Shown piece by piece: positions 1 to 7,121 of a stretch of DNA of 10,571 nucleotides (position 1 is the first letter of the stretch; each line of letters starts with the position of its first letter). The stretch lies in the NCBI GenBank assembly GCA_934454035.1, contig CAKSFY010000073.1, positions 1-10,571 on the forward strand, given 5' to 3'. The stretch is from an uncultured Clostridia bacterium (GTDB lineage: Bacteria; Bacillota; Clostridia; UBA1381). Below the pieces are notes generated by a model. It did no database searches. It was not told the origin of the DNA and saw only the letters and a list, made by a program, of their open reading frames with translations. Position numbers and translations under genes: made by a program.

Positions 1-2259
1 CCGGAAACAACGGCAAGGTCGACCGGTATGATTTCCGCTGATGAAGACTTTGCAGCTGACAGATATATTTTGGTTCATGAAGCGGCAAAATACGCAGTTA
101 TCGCACTTGGATATAAAATGTATGCCGATGAGCTCGGAGGAGGTAAAGACGGTTTTGTCAGCGAAGCGCGGAATCTCGGACTTTTGAACGATGTAACTTC
201 ATCGGCTGATGAAGTTCTCACAAGAGACGATGCGGTTGCAATTTTATATAATATGCTTGAAATTGAACCTTTTTCACAATATTATAACAGTTCTGAGGAC
301 AAAGGCTATGTAATGCTTGAGGACGAGACACTTCTTTCGGTCAACAGAAATATTGAAAAGGTAGAAGGCATTGTAGGCAAGAACAGTAAGACTTCTATGG
401 ACAGAATTGACGGATGTTCGGAAAATCATATTGAAATCGATGGCGTATTGTACGAGTCGGACTTTTCAGCAGCAGATGATTTTCTCGGCAGTTATGTTAC
501 CGCATATGTAAAATATGAAAAAAACGGGGACGGAACGGTTCTTTATATGATGGATAAGAAAAATAAAAACTCTTATCTGACAATATCCGGAAAAGATATA
601 GAAGATGTTGACTCTGACTTTTCTTACATTGAATATGATGATGCAGCCAAATCAAACTATAAAAAAGCAAAATTAAGCACTACTCCGAGTGTTATTTATA
701 ACGGGAAGTTTCTGAGTGAGTATACCGTTGATGATTTTATGCCGGAAGCCGGTGAAATAAAGCTTGTTGACAATAACAATGACGGCAAATATGAGGTTGT
801 ATTTATCACATCCTGCTATACAATGGTGGTTGACACGGTTTCAAAAAATCCGGAAGCAATTTACAACAAAATTACGCTTCCCGGGAGCAACAAAATGCTT
901 GACCTTGACGATTCTGATTTAACTTATGAAGTAGTTATCGATGGGGCGGTTATGCCGGTTACATCACTCGGAAGAGACTATATTGCAAGTGTTGCAGTCA
1001 GCAAGGACGGAAAATTCCTTACGATTTATGCGTCCGGTAAAACTGTTACGGATGAACTCAATTCCGTTAACACAGATAATAAAGAGATAAAAATCGGCGA
1101 CACTGACTATGACATGACGAAAGAATTTGCCGAATGGTATAATCTGGAGGCAGGCTCGCCTGCTTTGAGTCAAAGTTATACATTTTATCTTGATTCATTC
1201 GGAAATGTAGCATTTATGAAATATACTCCTTCATCCAATCATATGCTCTATTTAAAATCATTTGACGGCGATGATGAAGATGGAGAAATGACCTACTCTG
1301 TAAAATATATGGACACGGCAGGCGTATGGTCAACAGACCCGCTTGCAAAATATGTTAAATATAACGGCGAAAAATATAAAAGAGAAGTATTGTATGAAGA
1401 AATAAAGGATCTGAAACCGCAGGTTGTAGTTATAGAAAAAAACTCAAAAGGCGAAATCAAAACATTTAAAACCGCAATTAAGCAGACAAAGAGTACAAAG
1501 CTTGATGACTTTACATACTTTGAAGTAGCCAATCAAACATATGAGTACTGGGTGTCGGGCTTCGGCGGACAGGCATTCTTTAACGGTGCTTCAAGAATAT
1601 TCCTGCTGCCGGACGGCGTAAGCAAAAATGAAGAAGATTACTCGGTTTCCGGCATAGGGTCGCAATTCTTTGCGGAATGGACATCATATACTCTTACTGC
1701 ATATGACCGTGATGAATTTTTCACATCTCCGGTATTCTCGATCGTTTATAATGACAGTGTGCATTATGAGCGTGCTAAAAGTGTAAATAAATTCTTTGTA
1801 ACTGATATTTCAACAATATGTGATGAAAATGATGAGATAAGACCTGTTTTGGAGGGTGTTTTCGGAAACGATTTAAACTATCGTCTTATTGGTTCAAAGG
1901 ATGATGTATTCAGCAAAAAAGGTGTTCAGACCGGTGATTTGTTATACTTTACTCTGGACACAAAGGGTCACACTGACTTTGTGCAGAGAATAGGCAATAT
2001 AGGCGACAGCGGAGATAAAATTGAAACCAAGTCTTTATTCAGTACTGTTGAAAGTGTAGACCCGGTTAGCTCAAAAATCAAATATACATCTGCCGATGCA
2101 GAATATGTTCGCCCGGTGAACGAGGGCTGCCAGCTTAAATTCTATGATTTGAGCACAGGCAAAGTCCGCATCGGAAAAATTAACGAATTAAGACCCGGAC
2201 AAAGAATACTTTGCACGGTGGATAATTATAAGATTACAGAGCTTATTGCAGCGGAATAG
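1..2259 (+). CDS. SLH-domain cell-surface protein, 5'-partial
   Basis: The reading frame is open from the first base, so the start and the expected signal peptide and first SLH repeats lie upstream. The ATG at 28 falls inside an SLH repeat and is unlikely to be the true start. Bases 28-270 encode a recognisable SLH segment: GMISADEDF, then HEAAKYAVIALGYK, a glycine-rich GGGKDGF turn, EARNLGLLNDV and LTRDDAVAILYNML. SLH repeats bind secondary cell-wall polymers and hold proteins on the surface. The remaining ~660 residues are beta-rich and lack cysteine clusters or any catalytic motif I recognise. They include a VEGIVG...TS stretch (about 360-400), an acidic DNNNDGKYE loop (769-795) resembling a calcium-binding loop, and FYLDSFGNVAF near 1185. 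This layout is typical of large SLH proteins of clostridia whose distal part has no assigned function. The gene is probably co-transcribed with the next one, 12 bases away. SLH assignment is confident; the role beyond anchoring is unknown. Confidence 0.85.
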   Translation, partial: PETTARSTGMISADEDFAADRYILVHEAAKYAVIALGYKMYADELGGGKDGFVSEARNLGLLNDVTSSADEVLTRDDAVAILYNMLEIEPFSQYYNSSEDKGYVMLEDETLLSVNRNIEKVEGIVGKNSKTSMDRIDGCSENHIEIDGVLYESDFSAADDFLGSYVTAYVKYEKNGDGTVLYMMDKKNKNSYLTISGKDIEDVDSDFSYIEYDDAAKSNYKKAKLSTTPSVIYNGKFLSEYTVDDFMPEAGEIKLVDNNNDGKYEVVFITSCYTMVVDTVSKNPEAIYNKITLPGSNKMLDLDDSDLTYEVVIDGAVMPVTSLGRDYIASVAVSKDGKFLTIYASGKTVTDELNSVNTDNKEIKIGDTDYDMTKEFAEWYNLEAGSPALSQSYTFYLDSFGNVAFMKYTPSSNHMLYLKSFDGDDEDGEMTYSVKYMDTAGVWSTDPLAKYVKYNGEKYKREVLYEEIKDLKPQVVVIEKNSKGEIKTFKTAIKQTKSTKLDDFTYFEVANQTYEYWVSGFGGQAFFNGASRIFLLPDGVSKNEEDYSVSGIGSQFFAEWTSYTLTAYDRDEFFTSPVFSIVYNDSVHYERAKSVNKFFVTDISTICDENDEIRPVLEGVFGNDLNYRLIGSKDDVFSKKGVQTGDLLYFTLDTKGHTDFVQRIGNIGDSGDKIETKSLFSTVESVDPVSSKIKYTSADAEYVRPVNEGCQLKFYDLSTGKVRIGKINELRPGQRILCTVDNYKITELIAAE

Positions 2260-2263
2260 GAGG
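2258..2263 (+). promoter_or_regulatory. Shine-Dalgarno site overlapping the upstream stop codon
   Basis: A perfect AGGAGG begins inside the TAG stop of the SLH gene (2257-2259) and lies 8 bases before the ATG at 2272. The overlap leaves no room for a promoter in the gap and supports translational coupling of the two genes. It also fixes the start of the downstream gene. Confidence 0.8.
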
Positions 2264-2271
2264 GCGAATAT

Positions 2272-4311
2272 ATGAAAAAATTATGTGCGGCATTGATTAC
2301 GGCGGCATCTTTGTTAAATATTGCAGGAGGAGCAGTTCTTGCGGCTGATGGCGGTAATAATCAATGGATTTGTACCCGTGTCGGAACTACCAACACGGAC
2401 AGAAATAAGTTCTACTCCGAGCGTTCGGAAAAACATTATTTCAGCGGCACTTCTTCTTTGAGAGCTGTTTATCCCGGAGACCCTGTTGAGGGAAACTATC
2501 TTGAAGTAAAAGAAACGCTTGACCAAGCACTTACAAAAGATACAAGTTACACCCTGAGCTTTTATGCAAAGGGTGCAACAAATAAAACTATTGCGGCAAA
2601 TACTGCCGTTAACATCGGCGGTGACATTAATATGCTGCTTGATGATGCAAACTGGACGGTTACAACCGGACAGGTGGGTGCGGATAATGCTAAAAACTGG
2701 GCAAAATTTGAGTATACATTTTCCGCAGATGATTCGTCTGATTATATAAGCTTTACTTTCAACGGAAAAACAACTCAGGTTGTTATCGATGATGTAGAAC
2801 TTAAGTCTGATACATCCGAAAATTATATAAATGACGGAAGTTTTGAAAACTATGCCGGTGAAAAAATTGATTATGACGAAGAAGCGCCGGATGTAATTTA
2901 TACAGCTGACGAAATGCCGTCCGGTGTTATAGGAACATCGGTAAATGACGGTGTTGTTCTCAGCTGGAAAGCCCCGAACACTTATACCGGCATATCTGTC
3001 TATGATTGGTTTGACGGCAACAGAACGCTTCTTTCGGATGAATTTACCGTAAATCCAGGGCAGGTGGAACGCTACCGATTCAAGGTTTACGATAATGACT
3101 TTCATCAGTATCAGATAGTATTCCACTATGCAGATAAGCCTGACCAAAGCTTTAATGTAAGCGAAAAGGCAACTGGTGCATGGGGATACGACTTCGACGG
3201 ATGGAAATTTTATTATTACAGAGGCGGCGATGTGAACCAGACCTGTCCCGCAAAGATTTCGTTTGATGCCCAAACAAAGCATGGAGACAGCGGTGTGGCG
3301 GTTCGCATACAGTCAAATCAGAACAGAGCTTATGAGGATATGAGCCATGACGCATTTTCGTGGATTTCAAAAAGTGTTGCTCTGACACCGGGGCAGACAT
3401 ATAAAGTTTCGTTCTGGGTAAAAACAGAAGATTTAAACGGCGATATTAAAACAAATATCAATTATTCAAATTATAACGACGGTTCTCAGATGGTTTCCGG
3501 CATGAGAGGAACCAATGACTGGACATATGCGGAAAAATACTACACATGCTCAGCAGAGGCAAATACATTCATGATTTATGTAGAAGACTATGTTAAGAAT
3601 CTTTGGATTGATGATATTGAAATAAGAATTGTTGACGCGTTCAATCAGCCTTACGGCGACAATCTTATTTCCGATGGAGATTTTGACAAATACGGCAAAG
3701 AACCTGTCGGCGAAATTACAAAATTGACAGCAGAGGGCAGAGACCGTTCAATTAAATTTACATGGAGACTTCCCGGTGAAAATTATTACGGCTGCAAAGT
3801 ATATCAAAAAAGAGACAACGATTTTGTTTATGTCGGCTATACAACTCCGAATAGCGGAGAGCTGACGGTTGACGGTCTTGACTATGCAAAGACATATACA
3901 TATCGTTTTGTGCCGATGCTGCAGACCGGAATAGAGGGAACTGCCGCAGAAGTGAGTGCAAGAACCGACGCACCCGAGATGCTTATCGGCTCACCCGAGC
4001 TTCTGATGGACGGGAAAACTGTTGCGAATGCAAACGCGGCCGGCAGTTATACTGTACGTACAACAGTAAAAAATAATCATTTTGATGAAGGACTTTCTTT
4101 CGACCAATTGGTTTGCGTATATAACGGAGACGAGCTTGTTTCGCTGCATTCTACGGCTAAAAAGGTAAAAAGAAGTCCCTACAGTACAGAGGCGGACGTT
4201 TTGTCTACATCCTTTAAAATTGACAACGGCGGTTCATACACAGTAAAAGTATTCCTTATTGATAACAGAACAGACATGAATTTGTATCAACATTCGGCAG
4301 AATTTAAATAA
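2272..4311 (+). CDS. Secreted non-catalytic CBM/Fn3 multidomain protein
   Basis: 679 residues. A signal peptide (MKKLC, hydrophobic core, cleavage near VLAA at residues 22-25) directs export. Domains in order: CBM4/9-like sandwich at ~29-197, with FSGTSSL near residue 58 and IDDV at 172-175; Fn3-like domain at ~205-292 (VVLSWKAP); second CBM4/9-like domain at ~300-475, with HGDSG near residue 336, GQTYKVSFWVKT and WIDDI at 445-449; second Fn3-like domain at ~477-566 (IKFTWRLP, YTYRFVP); and a C-terminal beta-domain at ~567-679 ending in YTVKVFLIDNRTDMNL. That last domain has a homologue at the end of the next protein. CBM4/9-type modules typically bind polysaccharide chains, but the ligand here cannot be read from the sequence. 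No catalytic domain, SLH repeat, LPXTG, dockerin or transmembrane anchor is seen, so the protein is presumably secreted or held non-covalently at the surface. It follows the SLH gene as an apparent operon partner. Confidence 0.85.
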   Translation: MKKLCAALITAASLLNIAGGAVLAADGGNNQWICTRVGTTNTDRNKFYSERSEKHYFSGTSSLRAVYPGDPVEGNYLEVKETLDQALTKDTSYTLSFYAKGATNKTIAANTAVNIGGDINMLLDDANWTVTTGQVGADNAKNWAKFEYTFSADDSSDYISFTFNGKTTQVVIDDVELKSDTSENYINDGSFENYAGEKIDYDEEAPDVIYTADEMPSGVIGTSVNDGVVLSWKAPNTYTGISVYDWFDGNRTLLSDEFTVNPGQVERYRFKVYDNDFHQYQIVFHYADKPDQSFNVSEKATGAWGYDFDGWKFYYYRGGDVNQTCPAKISFDAQTKHGDSGVAVRIQSNQNRAYEDMSHDAFSWISKSVALTPGQTYKVSFWVKTEDLNGDIKTNINYSNYNDGSQMVSGMRGTNDWTYAEKYYTCSAEANTFMIYVEDYVKNLWIDDIEIRIVDAFNQPYGDNLISDGDFDKYGKEPVGEITKLTAEGRDRSIKFTWRLPGENYYGCKVYQKRDNDFVYVGYTTPNSGELTVDGLDYAKTYTYRFVPMLQTGIEGTAAEVSARTDAPEMLIGSPELLMDGKTVANANAAGSYTVRTTVKNNHFDEGLSFDQLVCVYNGDELVSLHSTAKKVKRSPYSTEADVLSTSFKIDNGGSYTVKVFLIDNRTDMNLYQHSAEFK

Positions 4312-4330
4312 TCGATCATTTAATCAACGG

Positions 4331-4367
4331 GTATTTCGCATAAAGCTCCGATAAAAATGCGAAATGC
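4331..4367 (+). other. Intergenic hairpin without a U-tract
   Basis: ATTTCGCAT (4333-4341) pairs perfectly with ATGCGAAAT (4357-4365). A G-T and a G-C pair extend the stem to 11 bp, with a 15-base loop. No run of T follows on the + strand, so it is not a standard intrinsic terminator. It may be a transcript-stability or processing element. The TATGAT at 4375-4380 just downstream resembles a -10 box, but no convincing -35 box sits at the right distance. The ribosome binding site of the next gene is AGAAGG at 4403-4408, 7 bases before ATG. The rest of the 104-bp gap shows nothing else I can name. Confidence 0.5.
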
Positions 4368-4415
4368 TCTGCGATATGATAATAAATGTTAAATTTATAG
4401 AAAGAAGGAAACGAA

Positions 4416-7028
4416 ATGAAAAAAAATCTTTTTAAGAGAATCATGGGTTTGGCACTTGCCGCAGCGATGACGCTTACTGCAATTCCGCCCGTCTCAGCCG
4501 AGGAAACTCTTAGCGGTATTCCGGGAACAACTCCTGATTCGTGGGGAATTGAAATGGGCGCTCCGCTTATTAATACCGACCACGCACACTCCGGAAATGC
4601 ATCGCTTTATGTTAAGGGCGGCGAAAGAATACAGCTTATTCAATGGGGCGACACCAGCAGTGCAACATTTGATATGGGTATGTGGGTGTATAATCCGAAC
4701 GGTGCAAATGTGACAGTAAGTGCATATTTTGATTATTATGATGACGGCGCATATACATTAACTAAACAAGACGGCGATTGGTATTACTACGAAAGGAGTA
4801 ATTTTTGGCTGAATTGGGGAAATGTTCCGGTAAGAGTGTATGTAATTGCTGATAAGGATGTATTAATCGATGATGTAACCTTCTACAGAAATGAAAATCA
4901 GCTTTTTGCAAATACAAGTTTTGAAGATTATTCGATGCCGGTTACGGACGCACCGACAGTCGCTGCGCCGAGCGTAATTGAAAATGCAAAACTTTTCAAT
5001 TGGCATGATGAAGCAGGAGCTACACTTTATGTAACGAATGAGTATTCACATTCCGGCAATAATGCGTTGTATCTTAAAGGTGATGCAAGAATTTTCCAAT
5101 TTGCAGACCTTTCGCAAACAGACGATTATACAATAGGCTTTTGGGTAAGATTTGTAGGCGGTACGAACGTTACTTTTGAGCCTTTGCTGGACTGGACCGG
5201 ATACGGTACGGCAGTGCCTAAAAAAAGAGACGGAGATTGGTATTACTACGAGAAAACATGGTATAATGTAAGCCATAAAAGTGACCCGATTAAAATTAAT
5301 ATCACAGCTCCGACAGGTGTAATTTTGGATGATGTTACACTTACACGCGGATCTGACGGAGCACACTTCTACGGTAATACAAGCTTTGAAAATTACATAA
5401 TTCCGACAGAACTTACAAAGCTTGTAAATAATGCGGAAATTGCAGGCTGGAATAAAGAAAGCGGTACGGCAACAATCAGTTTGGATGACGCTCATACAGG
5501 AAAAGCTTCACTTTATGCTATCGGTGCTTCAACGATTATGTTCCAAAAGGTTATCATGATGTCAGGTGATTACACTGTTGACTGGTGGGCAAAGTATGCT
5601 ACAGGAACAGATTTAACATGTTATGCCCGTATTGATTGGGGAGACCTGGCATGGCCTTCTGTGGTTGAACGCGACGATAACGGATGGGTTCACTATCGTA
5701 CAACATTGCATTATGGCACAGATTATACCGAACAACCGGTTCGACTCACAATCATTGCACCGGAGGGAATTTTACTTGACGATATTACATTGGCTTCATC
5801 AGACGGTAAACAGCTTTACACAAATTCAAGCTTTGAAGATTATTCGGTTCCGAAGATGAATGTTCTTAATCTGACAGCTTACCCGGCAGCGGCAGGCGGC
5901 TCGGCAGTGCTTTCGTGGAACAACCCGAATTTTGAAATTAATGCATTGACAGTTAAGCAGGACGGAACGGAATTATCCGATTTAACAATTGACAAGGCTG
6001 CAAAAGCAAGAAATGAATTCGTTATTTCGGAACTTGAAAACGATAGGGAATACACATTTACGGTTACAACTACCGTCAGCGGAGAAGAGTACCAGAAAAC
6101 AGTAACCGTTACACCGATAGCTAAGGCTTCTTCAAACTATGCAGGCAAAAATAAAATCGGCAGCTGGACTTCTGCAAGAAGTGACGCGTCTGTTGACGGA
6201 ACAATGAAATATGCAAATATAACAACTGATTTGGATAAAGAAGAAAAAGCTTCCGGAAATGCATCATTTAAATTCAGCGGAAACCTTGCAAGCGAAACAG
6301 CAGGAGTATATGCAAACGTTTCTCAGACTCTTACACTTCAAAAGAACAAAAAGTATAAGCTTTTCGTTAAGGCAAAATCTAACGGAAGCAATAGCTTTGA
6401 TATTAAAGAACAGAGTGACGATGTAAACGTAAGCACAACTTTGGCGACCGAAAGTGCTGTAAGCGACTGGTCAAATGAGTACATCGTAGAGCTTGATTCA
6501 AGCGAAGGCGTATTTGACGATCTTGCAGAGGATAGCGACACTTACGAGGCAACAATTTCAGTTAATGTAACAAAGTTGGTAGGTTCATTGTGGATTGACG
6601 ATGTTGCGCTTTATTCGCTCGATTATGACGGAATGATAGATTCAGACAATCTTCTTTCGGAGGGCGGATTTGAGTTTGCTCCTTACGAAGTAAGTGCAAA
6701 ATGTGGAACATTAACCGATGGAGAATTTGTTGAAACAGGTGCGCTCCGGGCAGGCAGCAATACAATTAAAGCTGAGGTAAAAAATGAAAACGCAAGCGCT
6801 GACTTCAGTGCAACTGTTGCTGTTGCATTATATAAAAACGGTACACTTGTAAATGTTACGGATATTATATCAAAAAAGGTTTCGGAAAATGCTTGGTATG
6901 AGCCGACAGAAGAATATACATTTACAGTTAATGTTCCTGCTGAGGATTCATCCGCTTACTCTGCAAAGGTATTTTTCTGGAATGATATTTCCGGCATGAC
7001 TCCTTTGGACAGCGCAGTAGAATTTTAA
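4416..7028 (+). CDS. Secreted multi-CBM repeat protein (three tandem modules, Fn3, CBM, C-terminal domain)
   Basis: 870 residues. The signal peptide (MKKNLFKRIMG, alanine-rich core) is cut near VSA at residues 26-28. Three tandem CBM/lectin-like modules of ~150 residues span ~38-479. Each has an HSGNASL-like turn (residues ~58, ~212, ~360), a late strand with (I/L)DD(V/I) (151-154, 304-307, 454-457) and a closing FEDYSMP-like segment (~169, ~324, ~473). The first two share the aromatic motif DGDWYYYE, a possible sugar-stacking surface; the third has DDNGWVHYR instead. Then come an Fn3-like domain (~480-570, VLSWNNP), a CBM4/9-like domain (~572-752, WIDDV at 726-730), and a C-terminal beta-domain (~755-870) ending KVFFWNDISGMTPL, homologous to that of the upstream protein. 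No catalytic or anchoring motif is visible. The likely role is glycan binding outside the cell in support of the neighbouring hydrolase; the ligand is unknown. The tandem module is only loosely CBM-like and could be an unclassified family. Confidence 0.85.
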   Translation: MKKNLFKRIMGLALAAAMTLTAIPPVSAEETLSGIPGTTPDSWGIEMGAPLINTDHAHSGNASLYVKGGERIQLIQWGDTSSATFDMGMWVYNPNGANVTVSAYFDYYDDGAYTLTKQDGDWYYYERSNFWLNWGNVPVRVYVIADKDVLIDDVTFYRNENQLFANTSFEDYSMPVTDAPTVAAPSVIENAKLFNWHDEAGATLYVTNEYSHSGNNALYLKGDARIFQFADLSQTDDYTIGFWVRFVGGTNVTFEPLLDWTGYGTAVPKKRDGDWYYYEKTWYNVSHKSDPIKINITAPTGVILDDVTLTRGSDGAHFYGNTSFENYIIPTELTKLVNNAEIAGWNKESGTATISLDDAHTGKASLYAIGASTIMFQKVIMMSGDYTVDWWAKYATGTDLTCYARIDWGDLAWPSVVERDDNGWVHYRTTLHYGTDYTEQPVRLTIIAPEGILLDDITLASSDGKQLYTNSSFEDYSVPKMNVLNLTAYPAAAGGSAVLSWNNPNFEINALTVKQDGTELSDLTIDKAAKARNEFVISELENDREYTFTVTTTVSGEEYQKTVTVTPIAKASSNYAGKNKIGSWTSARSDASVDGTMKYANITTDLDKEEKASGNASFKFSGNLASETAGVYANVSQTLTLQKNKKYKLFVKAKSNGSNSFDIKEQSDDVNVSTTLATESAVSDWSNEYIVELDSSEGVFDDLAEDSDTYEATISVNVTKLVGSLWIDDVALYSLDYDGMIDSDNLLSEGGFEFAPYEVSAKCGTLTDGEFVETGALRAGSNTIKAEVKNENASADFSATVAVALYKNGTLVNVTDIISKKVSENAWYEPTEEYTFTVNVPAEDSSAYSAKVFFWNDISGMTPLDSAVEF
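4527..5853 (+). repeat. Three tandem ~450-bp coding repeats (CBM-like modules)
   Basis: The units run roughly 4527-4941, 4977-5406 and 5430-5853, with matching FEDYS/FENY segments about 155 and 149 codons apart. They are diverged at DNA level. The best conserved block is 17 identical bases, GATTGGTATTACTACGA, at 4776-4792 and 5235-5251, encoding DWYYYE in units 1 and 2; unit 3 has diverged there. The divergence indicates an old domain triplication rather than recent slippage. Confidence 0.7.
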
Positions 7029-7049
7029 ATAAAACACAAGACGGTTAAC

Positions 7050-7070
7050 GGGGCTGCAAAAAACAGCCCC
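7050..7070 (+). other. GC-rich intergenic hairpin (terminator-like stem, no U-tract)
   Basis: GGGGCTG (7050-7056) pairs perfectly with CAGCCCC (7064-7070) across the 7-base loop CAAAAAA. The stem looks like that of an intrinsic terminator, but TCCGCACA follows instead of a run of T. Efficient termination on the + strand is therefore not expected. It lies 22 bases after the upstream stop codon and directly abuts a second hairpin. Confidence 0.55.
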
Positions 7071-7097
7071 TCCGCACAAGTAAAGCTTATGTGCGGA
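7071..7097 (+). other. Second intergenic hairpin, abutting the first
   Basis: TCCGCACA (7071-7078) pairs perfectly with TGTGCGGA (7090-7097), enclosing an 11-base loop. It starts on the base after the first hairpin ends, and no T-run follows. The likely ribosome binding site of the hydrolase gene, AAAGGA at 7104-7109, lies just downstream and outside the stem, 12 bases from the ATG at 7122. The pair could act as an mRNA-processing or 5'-stabilising structure that uncouples hydrolase expression from the upstream genes. Confidence 0.5.
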
Positions 7098-7121
7098 CGG
7101 CAGAAAGGATATTAAAACTAT

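Noticed and set aside
28..30. ATG at 28 as the real start of the SLH gene
   Set aside because: The frame is open upstream. The codon lies within an SLH repeat, only a weak AAGG precedes it, and the product would lack a signal peptide.
2314..3282. 322-codon open frame on the minus strand opposite the first binding-protein gene
   Set aside because: It lies exactly in codon register with the real gene, so it stays open only because TTA, CTA and TCA codons are avoided there. Its product is rich in Cys, Ile and Arg with no domain pattern, while the sense strand has a signal peptide and clear beta-domains.
4527..5853. Possible CRISPR-like or minisatellite array
   Set aside because: The repeats are ~450 bp, diverged, in frame and match a protein domain period. 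There are no short direct repeats with unique spacers.
7050..7070. Intrinsic terminator after the 870-residue protein gene
   Set aside because: The stem is good but no T-run follows on the + strand, so it is reported only as a hairpin.
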